A stretch of DNA of 37,070 nucleotides, from NCBI GenBank assembly GCA_034428935.1, contig DAOUHB010000108.1:1-37070 (forward strand). Reading direction: 5' to 3'. Positions 29,498 to 37,070 of the stretch are shown one piece after another; positions within the stretch are counted from its first letter, which is position 1; every line of letters begins with the position of its first letter. Source of the DNA: JAAYZQ01 sp034428935 (GTDB lineage: Bacteria > Chloroflexota > Anaerolineae > JAAYZQ01). The notes below the pieces were generated by a model. It searched no databases. It saw only the letters and a list, made by a program, of their open reading frames with translations, and had not been told where the DNA came from. A program made the position numbers and the translations under genes.

Positions 29498-30430
29498 ATG
29501 CCCCTGATGCGCAACTTTTTCCTCTCCCTGTCCCAAAGCGAAAGGTTGCGACAGGCAGCGTCTCGCTTTGGCCCCGCCCGGGCCATGGTTCGCCGCTTTG
29601 TTGCCGGCGAGACGCTCGAGGAGGCGCAGGAGGCCGTCGCGGTGCTGAACCGCGATGGCCTCCTGGCCACCCTCGATCACCTCGGCGAGAATGTCACCAG
29701 CGAGCACGAGGCGCGCGACGCCACCACCGAGATCCTCGAGCTGCTGGAGGGCATCGCCAGCCACGATCTCCGTTCGGGCGTGTCGCTCAAGCTGACGCAG
29801 TTGGGCATGGACCTTGGGCCTGCCCTGGCGGCGGAGAACCTGGAACGCATCGTGGCCCGCGCCGCCGAGATTGGCCGCTTTGTGCGCATCGACATGGAGA
29901 GCTTTGACTACGTCCAGCCCACGCTGGACCTCTTCGAAGGGCTGTGGTCGCGCTACAAGAACGTCGGCGTCGTCATCCAGAGCTACCTGTACCGCAGCGC
30001 CGACGACGTGGCGCGCCTCGTCGAGATGGGGGCCTCGGTGCGGCTGGTCAAGGGGGCCTACGACGAGCCGCCCGAGGTGGCCTATTCGGACAAGGCGGAC
30101 ACCGACGCGAACTTTGTCCGGCTGATGGAGCAACTCTTTAGCGACGAGGCGCGGGCGTGGGGTGCCTTCCCTGCCATTGCCACCCACGACGAGCGCCTCA
30201 TCGCCTGGGCCCAGGAGCACGCCCGCGAGCGCCAGATCTCGCCCGACCGCTACGAGTTCCAGATGCTGTACGGCATCCGCCCCGGGCTGCAGCGCCGGCT
30301 GGCCGACGAGGGCTACCGGGTGCGGGCCTACGTGCCCTACGGCCGAGAGTGGTATCCCTACTTCATGCGGCGCCTGGCCGAGCGGCCGGCCAACGTCCTG
30401 TTTCTGCTGCGCAACGTGTTCCGCGCCTGA
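29498..30430 (+). CDS. Proline dehydrogenase
   Basis: This flavoenzyme oxidises proline to pyrroline-5-carboxylate. The 310-residue product matches the single-function bacterial (PutA-domain) type: VSLKLTQLGMDL, VRIDMESFDYVQPTL, GVVIQSYLYRSADDV, VRLVKGAYDEPPEVAY and the closing FQMLYGIRPGLQRRLADEGYRVRAYVPYGREWYPYFMRRLAERPANVLF. These include the FAD-contacting Arg/Lys residues and the R-x-x-Y/E-R-P-x-N motif that binds the proline carboxylate. It is the third gene of the pyr transcript (5-nt gap), an unusual combination. No pyrroline-5-carboxylate dehydrogenase is nearby. Confidence 0.93.
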   Translation: MPLMRNFFLSLSQSERLRQAASRFGPARAMVRRFVAGETLEEAQEAVAVLNRDGLLATLDHLGENVTSEHEARDATTEILELLEGIASHDLRSGVSLKLTQLGMDLGPALAAENLERIVARAAEIGRFVRIDMESFDYVQPTLDLFEGLWSRYKNVGVVIQSYLYRSADDVARLVEMGASVRLVKGAYDEPPEVAYSDKADTDANFVRLMEQLFSDEARAWGAFPAIATHDERLIAWAQEHARERQISPDRYEFQMLYGIRPGLQRRLADEGYRVRAYVPYGREWYPYFMRRLAERPANVLFLLRNVFRA

Positions 30431-30448
30431 TCTCGCACGTCTTCCTGC

Positions 30449-30476
30449 TTGACAAGCGGCGAAAGTGTGGTATACT
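30449..30476 (+). promoter_or_regulatory. Promoter of the Fur-family gene
   Basis: A perfect -35 TTGACA (30449-30454) and a -10 TATACT (30471-30476) are spaced by 16 bp. Transcription should start near 30483, ~41 nt before the GTG start. Confidence 0.8.
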
Positions 30477-30484
30477 ATCCTTAC

Positions 30485-30505
30485 TGCAACTCATTCGCAA
30501 TAGCA
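30485..30505. promoter_or_regulatory. Fur-type operator overlapping the start of the fur transcript
   Basis: A 21-bp imperfect dyad with outer TGC/GCA ends (TGCAACTCAT and CGCAATAGCA around one T) lies just after the predicted transcription start. It matches the 21-bp palindrome before feoA at 16 of 21 positions. A repressor bound here would block its own gene. Confidence 0.6.
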
Positions 30506-30523
30506 CGTAAAAGGCGGTGGACC

Positions 30524-30961
30524 GTGGAGGACCTGGTACCAGTATATGAGCGGCGCCTGCGAGAGGCCGGCAAAAGGATCACCCCCCAGCGACAACTCGT
30601 CCTGAGGGTCCTGGCGGGCGTCGATGGGCACCTTGACGCCCAGGAGATTTATGAGCGGGGGCGCCGCAGCGACTCCCGTCTCAGCCTCTCGACCGTTTAC
30701 CGCACCCTCAGTGCCCTCAAGGAAACCGGTGCCGTGCGCGAGCTTCACCTTGAGGGGGAGCAGCATCACTACGAGCTGGACAAAAAGAAAGAGCACTCCC
30801 ACCTGGTCTGCCTGGGTTGTGGCCGCGTCATCGAGGTTGACAGCGCCGCCTTTGAGGCGGCGGCGGCCGCGGCCTGCGAGGACCACGGCTTCCAGGTGAC
30901 CACAGCCCAGGTGGAGCTTACGGGCTACTGCGCCTGGTGCCTGGAGGAGCGTTCAGAATAA
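30524..30961 (+). CDS. Fur-family metalloregulator
   Basis: The 145-residue product is a winged-helix repressor that needs a divalent metal. The DNA-binding part (~1-80) includes KRITPQRQLVLRVLAG, HLDAQEIYERGRR and the recognition helix LSTVYRTLSALKETGAV. The metal-binding part has the His-rich KKEHSHLVCLGCGRVIEV (H91, H93, C96, C99) and a second C-x2-C pair (C136 and C139 in GYCAWC), which form the structural zinc site. Family members sense Fe, Zn, Mn or peroxide; the feo genes right downstream argue for iron. The GTG start at 30524 follows AAGG, but an upstream alternative in frame cannot be excluded. Confidence 0.9.
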   Translation: MEDLVPVYERRLREAGKRITPQRQLVLRVLAGVDGHLDAQEIYERGRRSDSRLSLSTVYRTLSALKETGAVRELHLEGEQHHYELDKKKEHSHLVCLGCGRVIEVDSAAFEAAAAAACEDHGFQVTTAQVELTGYCAWCLEERSE

Positions 30962-30964
30962 ACT

Positions 30965-30980
30965 CGCCGCCTGTGCGGCG
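30965..30980 (+). terminator. Small hairpin after the Fur-family gene
   Basis: CGCCGC (30965-30970), a 4-nt loop and GCGGCG (30975-30980) form a perfect 6-bp stem followed by TATCTATTT. It is a weak intrinsic terminator candidate between fur and the feo genes. Confidence 0.45.
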
Positions 30981-31001
30981 TATCTATTTGGAATGTGGCA
31001 C

Positions 31002-31022
31002 TGCAATTGCGTCGCAATTGCA
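31002..31022. promoter_or_regulatory. Fur-type operator upstream of feoA
   Basis: A nearly perfect palindrome with 10-bp arms TGCAATTGCG and CGCAATTGCA around a single T. It sits where a -35 box for the likely -10 TACAAT (31038-31043) would be. It is related to the dyad at the fur promoter, so the same regulator probably binds both. Confidence 0.7.
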
Positions 31023-31067
31023 AATTTGAACCACCCGTACAATGTCGATGGGAAAGGATAGGCAACA

Positions 31068-31331
31068 GTGACGATGACGACGACGACGATTAACCTGAGC
31101 GCAGTCCGAGAGGGAGAATCGGTCCGTGTGCAGGGCATCGAGGGCGGACATTATCTTCTGAGCCGCCTGGCCTCCCTGGGTTTTACCCCGGGTGTTTCGC
31201 TGCGGGTCGTGCAGAACATCGGGCGCGGCCCCCTGATCGTGAACCTGCGCGACACGCGCGTGGCCCTGGGCCGAGGCGAGGCGAACAAGATCGTCGTGCA
31301 GCGCCTGCCAGGTGACGGGCATGGACGATAA
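31068..31331 (+). CDS. feoA: Ferrous iron transport protein A
   Basis: FeoA is a small SH3-like protein that helps the FeoB transporter. The 87-residue product reads EGESVRVQGIEGGHYLLSRLASLGFTPGVSLRVVQNIGRGPLIVNLRDTRVALGRGEANKIVV, with the family's R-L-x-x-L-G-F-x-P-G and P-x-x-V-x-x-x-x-x-x-x-A-L-G pattern. The start is GTG at 31068, with AGGA 9 nt upstream; an ATG two codons later is possible. It overlaps feoB by 11 nt. Confidence 0.93.
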   Translation: MTMTTTTINLSAVREGESVRVQGIEGGHYLLSRLASLGFTPGVSLRVVQNIGRGPLIVNLRDTRVALGRGEANKIVVQRLPGDGHGR

Positions 31332-33372
31332 TCTCCAGACCTCTGTGGCTGTCACCAAGGGGGCCGGCGTTCTCGACGGGCGCGTGGCCTTGCGTGTGGC
31401 TCTTGCCGGCCAGCCCAACGTGGGCAAGTCCACGGTCTTTAACCTGCTGACCGGCCTGAGCCAGCACGTTGGCAACTGGCCGGGCAAGACCGTCGAGCAA
31501 AAGACGGGCATTCACCATCACGGCGACATTACCCTCCACGTGGTCGATCTCCCCGGCACCTACAGCCTGACGGCCAACTCGCTGGAGGAGGTCATTGCCC
31601 GCGATTACATCGTCCGCGAGCGACCGGACGTGGTGGTGACGGTGGTCAATGCCGCCTCGCTGGAGCGGCATCTCTACCTGGTGGCCGAGCTTCTTCCCCT
31701 GGCCAACAGGCTGGTGGTGGCCCTGAACATGGTCGACGTGGCTGCCTCTGAGGGCATGCAGGTCGAGGCCCGGGTGCTGGAGGCGGCCCTGGGGGTGCCC
31801 GTGGTGAGCATGTCGGCCAGCAAGAACCAGGGCGTTTCGGAGCTGGTCGAGACCGTGGTCGCCCTGGTGCGGGGCGAGCTGCCCTACACGCCGTGTATCC
31901 CCGAGATCCGCGAGGATCATCGCCAGGTCCTCGACGAGGTCCTGGCCCTGCTGGACGGCTGCGTACCGGACCTCTATCCCCCCGACTGGGTGGCCCTCAA
32001 GCTCCTGGAGGGCGACACCGAGATCACCGCGCTGCTGCGCGAGCAGATCCTGCCCGCCGATCGGTGGGCCGCCATCCACGAGATCCTCATGGACCACGAG
32101 GACGCGGTCCTGTCGGTGGCCAGCGGCCGCTACGAGTGGGTCGGGCGCATGGTGCGGGCCGCCGTCACCCGCCCGCGGGCCGGCCAGATCACCCTCACCG
32201 AGCGCCTGGATCGCTGGGCCACGCACCCCATCTGGGGGCTGGGCATCCTGGCGGCCATCCTGGGCCTCGTCTTTGGCCTGACCTTTGCCGTCGGCACGCC
32301 CCTGCAAGACCTGCTGGAGCGCACCGTGGTGGGCGGCCTTTCGAGCGCCGCCTCGGGGCTGCTGGCGAACGCACCCACCTGGCTGCGGAGCCTGGTGGTG
32401 GATGGCGCCATCGGCGGGGTGGGCACGGTGGTGACCTTTTTGCCTATCCTGGTCATCTTTTTCGCCGTCCTGGCCCTGCTGGAAGACGTGGGCTACATGG
32501 GGCGCGCGGCCTTTGTCATGGACCGGTTCATGCACCTCGTGGGACTCCACGGCAAGAGCTTCATGCCGCTCTTCCTGGGCTTTGGCTGCAACGTGCCCGC
32601 CGTGGCGGGCTCGCGCATCATCGACTCGCCCCGGGCGCGGCTGCTCACCATTCTGCTGGCGCCGCTGGTGCCGTGCGCGGCCAGGATGGCGGTCATCGTG
32701 TTCGTGGCCCCCGTGTTTTTCGGGGCGGCTGCCGCCCTCGTCGCCTGGGGGCTGGTGGCCCTCAGCCTGGCAGTCCTGGTCCTGGTAGGCATCCTCCTCA
32801 ACCGCTGGGTGCTCCGGGGCGAGCGGGCGGCCTTTATCATGGAGCTGCCGCTGTATCACCTGCCCAACGCCCGCACCATCGGCATCCAGGTGTGGCAGAA
32901 CAGCCGCGAGTTCCTGAAGCGAGCCGGAACCCTGATCCTCGTCATGTCCATCGTCGTGTGGGCCCTGTCGGTGCTGCCCGATGGCCAACTGGAAACCAGC
33001 TACCTGGCGGCCGCGGGCCGGGCCCTGGAGCCCCTGGGCGCCCTGATGGGCCTCGACTGGCGGATGCTGGTGGCCTTGCTGACGAGCTTTGTGGCCAAGG
33101 AGAACGCCATCGCCACCATGGGCGTCCTGTTCGCCGGTGGGGAGGCGGCGGGAACGGCCGGCCTGCAGACGGCCCTGGCGGGCGCCCTGACGCCGGCCGG
33201 CGCCCTGGCCTTTCTCGTGGTGCAAATCCTGTTCATCCCCTGCGTGGCAACGGTGGCTGCCATGCGCCAGGAGACCAGGAGCTGGGGGTGGACGGGGCTG
33301 GGCGTCGGCCTGCTCCTCGTCATCTCCCTGGTGGGAGGGATCGTCGCCTACCAGGCGGCGAACTTGATCTAA
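31321..33372 (+). CDS. feoB: Ferrous iron transport protein B
   Basis: FeoB imports Fe(II) across the inner membrane. The 683-residue product has an N-terminal G domain with GQPNVGKST (G1), WPGKTVEQKTG (G2), DLPGTYSL (G3) and NMVD (G4). A helical guanine-dissociation-inhibitor region runs to ~residue 270. The membrane part carries two Gate motifs: LFLGFGCNVPAVAGSR and QILFIPCVATVAAMRQET, each with the conserved Cys. The length is near the short end of the family (700-770) because of a compact middle. The start at 31321 lies inside feoA; an in-frame GTG at 31312 is an alternative. Confidence 0.96.
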   Translation: MDDNLQTSVAVTKGAGVLDGRVALRVALAGQPNVGKSTVFNLLTGLSQHVGNWPGKTVEQKTGIHHHGDITLHVVDLPGTYSLTANSLEEVIARDYIVRERPDVVVTVVNAASLERHLYLVAELLPLANRLVVALNMVDVAASEGMQVEARVLEAALGVPVVSMSASKNQGVSELVETVVALVRGELPYTPCIPEIREDHRQVLDEVLALLDGCVPDLYPPDWVALKLLEGDTEITALLREQILPADRWAAIHEILMDHEDAVLSVASGRYEWVGRMVRAAVTRPRAGQITLTERLDRWATHPIWGLGILAAILGLVFGLTFAVGTPLQDLLERTVVGGLSSAASGLLANAPTWLRSLVVDGAIGGVGTVVTFLPILVIFFAVLALLEDVGYMGRAAFVMDRFMHLVGLHGKSFMPLFLGFGCNVPAVAGSRIIDSPRARLLTILLAPLVPCAARMAVIVFVAPVFFGAAAALVAWGLVALSLAVLVLVGILLNRWVLRGERAAFIMELPLYHLPNARTIGIQVWQNSREFLKRAGTLILVMSIVVWALSVLPDGQLETSYLAAAGRALEPLGALMGLDWRMLVALLTSFVAKENAIATMGVLFAGGEAAGTAGLQTALAGALTPAGALAFLVVQILFIPCVATVAAMRQETRSWGWTGLGVGLLLVISLVGGIVAYQAANLI

Positions 33373-33373
33373 T

Positions 33374-33643
33374 ATGCTAGAAGATCTGTTGAGACAACTG
33401 GGACGCGGTGGCGTCCAGAGCTACCAGGACCTGGCAGGGGCCCTGTCCATCTCGGAGCCCCTGCTGGAGGCCATGCTGGAGAACCTGGCCCGCCTGGGTT
33501 ACCTGCGCTCCGTGGATGGCTGCAGCGGGTCATGCCACGGCTGTTCGATTGGCAGTTGCTCGGTGCAGGGCCAGGGCCGGCTGTGGAGCCTCACCGAGCG
33601 CGGCCTGCGCGCCGCGACCAGGGAGCCGGGCAGCCCCGCCTGA
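33374..33643 (+). CDS. FeoC-like winged-helix protein with a four-Cys motif
   Basis: The 89-residue product has an N-terminal winged-helix (MLEDLLRQLGRGGVQSYQDLAGAL, then SEPLLEAMLENLARLGYLRSV) and a wing with four Cys: C50-x3-C54-x2-C57-x4-C62 (DGCSGSCHGCSIGSC). FeoC proteins have this order and hold an iron-sulfur cluster thought to sense oxygen or iron. The C-terminal L-W-S-L-T-E-R-G-L strand completes the wing. Its ATG comes one base after the feoB stop, so it is the last gene of the feo operon. The exact role of FeoC, regulator or protein-stability factor, is unsettled. Confidence 0.85.
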   Translation: MLEDLLRQLGRGGVQSYQDLAGALSISEPLLEAMLENLARLGYLRSVDGCSGSCHGCSIGSCSVQGQGRLWSLTERGLRAATREPGSPA

Positions 33644-33690
33644 GCGCCCCCGTCTCGCCTGCTATCCGCCCCGATGCAACTGCGCATGCT

Positions 33691-34437
33691 TTACCTCCGA
33701 AAGTCGCTCCGCTCCGCCAGGCGCGCCTGGAAGCGCAAGGCGTCGTCCCACATCGAGGCGGTGTTGAACAGAACATAGGTCTCGTCAAAGGGCCGGCACG
33801 TCTCTTCGAGGCGAGCAATATCCTCGTCGCTGTAGCGATAGTCGTAGGCATACCCGTCGATGCCGTGGAGGCGAAAGTAGGCCAGCCCGGGGGTCACCGG
33901 CAGCCGTTTGAAGGGATCGACGCAGTGTACCAGGTCCAGCTCGCGGCATAGACCGGCAACGTCGGCGTCGGGCCAGTCGCCGCGCGGCTCCCAGGCGAAC
34001 ACCAGATCGCCGCGACGGGCCTGCCCGAAGAAGGCGCGCATGTTGTCCACGTTCTGCGGCGTGGGCCGAAAGCTGGCGGGGCACTGGAAGACGACGACGG
34101 CTGCCCGAAGAGCCTCGGCAATCTCGAAGGTGCGCTCCCAGGCGTCCAGCACCTCGGGTGTGGGCCGGAAGCTTCCATAGCGGCCCGTCGCCGTCTCGGG
34201 GATGTCGAGCCCGGCCCGGGCGTAGGTCGGGCTGTGGCGCGAGTGGGTGATGAGCTGCCACGCTTTAAGGGCAAAGATAAACCCGGGGGGCGCTTCTTCC
34301 TCCCGCCAGCGGAGGGCCGTCTTGACCATGGGCGGCTTGTAAAAGGTGCGCTGGATCTCGATGAGGCCGAAATGCTGAAAGTAGGCCCCGTGAGACTTGA
34401 CGAACCCGCAGCAGCCGGTGTGGATCACGGCGGTCAC
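33691..34437 (-). CDS. DUF72 family protein (YecE-like)
   Basis: The 248-residue product begins VIHTGCCGFVKSHGAYFQHFGLIEIQRTFYK and includes FIFALKAWQLITHSRHSP, VVVFQCPASFRPT, FAWEPRGDWPD and the closing AYFRLHGIDGYAYDYRYSDEDI. These are the DUF72/YecE TIM-barrel motifs (F-x-x-K-x-x-x-x-I-T-H...; Y-F-R-L-H-G). The family's function is unknown. The GTG at 34437 overlaps the stop of the upstream membrane protein gene (GTGA). Confidence 0.88.
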   Translation of the reverse strand: MTAVIHTGCCGFVKSHGAYFQHFGLIEIQRTFYKPPMVKTALRWREEEAPPGFIFALKAWQLITHSRHSPTYARAGLDIPETATGRYGSFRPTPEVLDAWERTFEIAEALRAAVVVFQCPASFRPTPQNVDNMRAFFGQARRGDLVFAWEPRGDWPDADVAGLCRELDLVHCVDPFKRLPVTPGLAYFRLHGIDGYAYDYRYSDEDIARLEETCRPFDETYVLFNTASMWDDALRFQARLAERSDFRR

Positions 34438-35351
34438 CCGGGCGCGGCGGTCCCGGCAACGGGGAGCGGGCCGGCCGGCTCCCCCTCGGCGTGGCGCAGC
34501 AGCGCTGAGGCGCCCGCCAGGCGCGCCAGCCGGCTGCCCAGGCGCAGGAGGATGAAGGACTGCTGCACGACCAGCACCAGCAGCCACCACTCGAGGGGAA
34601 GGAGGGGCATCAGCCCCAGGCGGTAGAGGGTGTGGAGCAGGGCGACGAGCAGCAGGCTGACGAGGTAGAGGACGAACACGGCCGGGCGCCGTCGCCGGTC
34701 AAAGACAAAGCGGACGGCCATGCCAAAGGCCTGGAAGGGGTTGCGCGTGTCGCGGGCCACGGCCAGGATGCGCGTGTACTCCATGAGGGCCAGGCCCAGG
34801 GCCACGGCGAGGGCCAGGACCGGCAGAAGGAGCCAGGCCGCGCCGCCCGCCGCTGCCGCAAAGAGGACCAGGGGCGCCAACACGAAAATCGTAGCCAGGC
34901 CCTGGACGGCCGCCAGCAGGATGAAGACGCCCCACCAGTGCCAGCAGGCCCGCAGGAACGCCCGCCAGCGGAAGGGCCCTGCCTGCAGAAAGGTGTGCAG
35001 CACGCCCCCCTCCAGGAAGGCGGGCAGCAGCCAGGCGGCCAGGGGCAGGCTGGCCAGGAGGAGCAGGACGGCCAAGAGGTTCAGGGAGACACCGCCGCTC
35101 GCTTCCACCGGCGCCCCCAGGGCCATCTGGGCCAGGCCCGACATGCTGTTCTCCAGGACGAACCAGGCGTCCACGCCGTCAGCCACGTCCTGGATGACGG
35201 GGCGGCGGGCCAGGCCAGAGGTGAGGGACAGGGCCGGCACCGCAGCCAGCAGCAGCGCCGGGAACAGGTTGGCCACAAAGAGGAGCAACCAGGTCTGAGG
35301 ATAGCGCAGGACAAGGGAAACGCCGCGGAGGAAAGCGCGCCAGCCGTTCAT
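34434..35351 (-). CDS. Multi-pass membrane protein of unknown function
   Basis: The 305-residue product has about six membrane helices (for example LLFVANLFPALLLAAVPAL at ~22-41, LNLLAVLLLLASLPLAAWLL, WGVFILLAAVQGLATIFVLAPLVLFAAAA, LLPVLALAVALGLALMEY and VFVLYLVSLLLVALLHTLYRL). A conserved-looking loop ILAVARDTRNPFQAFGMAVRF links two of them. I do not recognise the family, although the layout resembles integral membrane proteins of the YIP1/DUF4013 kind. It starts one base after the M1 peptidase stop and overlaps the DUF72 gene. Confidence 0.7.
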   Translation of the reverse strand: MNGWRAFLRGVSLVLRYPQTWLLLFVANLFPALLLAAVPALSLTSGLARRPVIQDVADGVDAWFVLENSMSGLAQMALGAPVEASGGVSLNLLAVLLLLASLPLAAWLLPAFLEGGVLHTFLQAGPFRWRAFLRACWHWWGVFILLAAVQGLATIFVLAPLVLFAAAAGGAAWLLLPVLALAVALGLALMEYTRILAVARDTRNPFQAFGMAVRFVFDRRRRPAVFVLYLVSLLLVALLHTLYRLGLMPLLPLEWWLLVLVVQQSFILLRLGSRLARLAGASALLRHAEGEPAGPLPVAGTAAPG

Positions 35352-35352
35352 G

Positions 35353-37070
35353 CTACCACCCTCCCAGCGCCAGCATGGCGTTCTGAACGTAATACACCAG
35401 GCGCGCGGCCACGGCTAGCCAATCGGCGACATAGACCTGGCGGCTGAGGCCGTTGTCGGCCCAGCGCAGGTCCACCAGGACCCGGCCCTCGGGGTCCACC
35501 TCGGCGCTGCGCACCGCCGGCCCGTCGGGATAGGCAAAGGTCTGCTCCTCCTGGCTGCCATCCCAGGGCTCGAGGACGGTGGTGCCATCTTCAAAGGTCA
35601 CCAGCACCTCGGTGGGCACGGCCAACTCGCCCTCGCGGGCGACCGTCACGCTGCGGGGCTCCAGCTCGGCGACGCGATAGTTCACCACCTCGTCGCCGTA
35701 GACCAGCCCGTCAAAGAACCAGTCAAGCTCCTGGCCCGTCACCTCTTGCGCCACGGTGCGGAAATCCTCGGTGGTGGGATGCCCGAAGCGGTGGCGCTGG
35801 TAATAGGTGCTCATCAGCTCGAGCATGGTCTCCTCGCCCAGGGTTCGTTCCAGGGTGAGGAGAGAGAGGGCGGGCTTGGAGTAGGTGGCGATGACGTACT
35901 CCATGGTCTCGAACTCCCAGGCAGGCCCGTACATGGGCACGCCAGGGCTGAGGAAATACTCGAGGCGGCGGGTGTCGAGGCTGCCCAGCGACACCACGCG
36001 ACTGTCAAAGAGGGAGCGGCCGGGGCCGTACAACCGGGTGAGCAGGCGCACGGCCGAGTATTCGGTCATGCCCTCGTCCAGCCAGGGCTCCTCGGCCTCG
36101 TTGGTGGCCACCACGCTCTGCCACCACTGGTGGCCCGCCTCGTGCACGACCACCAGCTCCAGGGAGCGATCGGCGCCGCGGGTCACGTCCAGGCTGACGC
36201 CCAGGGCGCTCATGGGACCCGCGGTGAAGAGCATGGGATATTCCATCCCGCCGGCCCCCTGCCCGTCGTCGGGGGCGTCGACGACGGTCAGTCGGGGGTA
36301 GGGATAGGTGCCGTACCATTGGCCATAGTGCGTCAGGGCGGCTTCTGTGGCGTCCAGGACGCGATCCACGGTCCGCGCGTGTTCGGGCAGGTAGAGGTAG
36401 ATGACCTCGACGCCATCCACGGAACGGCTCTCCTGCTCAAAGTCGGGCGACGCCGTCCAGGCAAAGTCGATGACTCCCTCGGCGTGATAGGCGACCGTCT
36501 GGGTGCCGTCGCCGTTGTCCGCCTGCTCCACGGGCAGGCCCGTAGCGCCGGTGACGTGGCCGGCAGGCAGGGTGATGGCCACGTCGTAGGTGCCAAAGTC
36601 GGCATAGAACTCGGCGTTGGCGTGAAAGGGGTAGGCGTTCCAGGCACCATCCTGCCAGACGCCCAGCTTCGGGAACCACTGGCCAACCATCAAGAAATCG
36701 CCGGCGTAGCCGGTCCGGGCAAAGACCCGCGGAAGCTGGGCGCGGAACTCGAGCTCGATCTTGACGGCCTCGCCGGGGGCAACGGGCTCGGGCAGCGCCG
36801 CGCGGGCCAGGGTGCCGTCCTCCAGCGTTTCCAGCGCCAGGGGCTGGCCGCCGGCCAGGCGGAGTTCCGTCACCTCGATCCAGCCTGCCGCGTCGGGGCT
36901 CCAGGCCTGGCCGCGGTGGGCGGCGCCGCCCTCGCGCATAAAGATGGTGTCGCGGCTGGCAAAGGCGTTGAGGTAGAGGTGAAAGACCAGGTCGGGGATG
37001 GGGTCGGCCGTCGTGTTGGCGTAGGTGATGCGCTCCCGCCCTGCCAGAGTCCTGGCCCCGGCGTCGAGGG
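35353..37070 (-). CDS. M1-family metallopeptidase, start outside the window
   Basis: The frame is open from the window end (reading ERITYANTTADPIPDLVFHL...) to the TAG at 35353-35355, so about 572 residues are visible and the N-terminus is missing. The zinc site is HEAGH...E: VVVHEAGHQWW, then exactly 18 residues to the Glu in PWLDEGMTEYS. The substrate-anchoring motif, usually G-A-M-E-N, reads G-G-M-E-Y here, a change seen in M1 relatives that are not typical aminopeptidases. A C-terminal domain follows, ending in a hydrophobic VADWLAVAARLVYYVQNAML segment that may be a membrane anchor. It heads the operon with the membrane protein and DUF72 genes. Confidence 0.9.
   Translation of the reverse strand, partial: LDAGARTLAGRERITYANTTADPIPDLVFHLYLNAFASRDTIFMREGGAAHRGQAWSPDAAGWIEVTELRLAGGQPLALETLEDGTLARAALPEPVAPGEAVKIELEFRAQLPRVFARTGYAGDFLMVGQWFPKLGVWQDGAWNAYPFHANAEFYADFGTYDVAITLPAGHVTGATGLPVEQADNGDGTQTVAYHAEGVIDFAWTASPDFEQESRSVDGVEVIYLYLPEHARTVDRVLDATEAALTHYGQWYGTYPYPRLTVVDAPDDGQGAGGMEYPMLFTAGPMSALGVSLDVTRGADRSLELVVVHEAGHQWWQSVVATNEAEEPWLDEGMTEYSAVRLLTRLYGPGRSLFDSRVVSLGSLDTRRLEYFLSPGVPMYGPAWEFETMEYVIATYSKPALSLLTLERTLGEETMLELMSTYYQRHRFGHPTTEDFRTVAQEVTGQELDWFFDGLVYGDEVVNYRVAELEPRSVTVAREGELAVPTEVLVTFEDGTTVLEPWDGSQEEQTFAYPDGPAVRSAEVDPEGRVLVDLRWADNGLSRQVYVADWLAVAARLVYYVQNAMLALGGW

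Overview
The window is about 37 kb of high-GC DNA (roughly 70% by eye) with densely packed genes, many GTG starts, 1-4 nt gene overlaps and good sigma70-type promoters in the few AT-richer gaps. The gene set (sortase with a Thr/Pro-rich linker, VanW-family protein, DUF6391 and DUF6504 proteins, a Ser/Thr kinase with a lectin-like ectodomain, KimA-like permeases next to RCK proteins, SelA) fits a chromosomal segment of a Chloroflexota bacterium, probably Anaerolineae/Caldilineae-like. This is an inference from gene content and style; no rRNA or tRNA is present to confirm it. I saw no phage, IS element or CRISPR array.

Layout. 1-1095 (+): the C-terminal end of a probable FtsK-like translocase, a small two-helix membrane protein and a DUF6504-like protein. 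1136-2655 (-): a DUF6391 protein and holA, coupled by a 1-nt stop/start overlap. 2872-6672 (-): a three-subunit molybdenum hydroxylase operon (2Fe-2S, Mo and FAD subunits), with the FAD subunit resembling the 4Fe-4S-carrying PaoB/YagS type. 6909-7656 (-): a vapBC-like toxin-antitoxin pair with a textbook promoter and palindromic operator. 7925-10567 (-): a sortase made from an apparently leaderless mRNA, a small membrane protein, and selA. 10696-12752 (+): a cNMP-domain/TPR membrane protein, then a secreted Cys-rich protein whose C-terminus looks like a sorting signal. 12820-14685 (-): a VanW-family protein.

14829-20400 is a potassium-type module. An operon encodes a KimA-like permease and two consecutive single-RCK (TrkA-like) proteins. 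It is divergent from a second KimA-like permease across a spacer that holds two promoters and a cluster of three GC-rich hairpins. 20397-22160 (-) is a non-RD (HCD) Ser/Thr kinase. 22355-26850 (-) is rplS, rnhB, a two-component ABC importer and a SprT/YgjP-like metalloprotein. 26851-27396 is the largest gap. It holds the rplS promoter, a candidate structured small RNA with its own terminator, and a pyr promoter with a leader that ends in an intrinsic terminator 48 nt before pyrC.

27397-30430 (+) is pyrC, pyrB and proline dehydrogenase. 30524-33643 (+) is a Fur-family regulator and feoA-feoB-feoC-like. Two related 21-bp palindromes, one at the fur promoter and one before feoA, suggest a local iron regulon. 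33691-37070 (-) is an M1 aminopeptidase (cut by the window end), a multi-pass membrane protein and a DUF72 protein in one tight operon.

The most unusual parts are the KimA-RCK-RCK operon without any TrkH/KtrB channel, the pyr leader with the adjacent candidate sRNA, the paired Fur-type operators, the sortase with its nearby candidate substrate, and the cNMP-like domain that seems to lack its phosphate-binding arginine.
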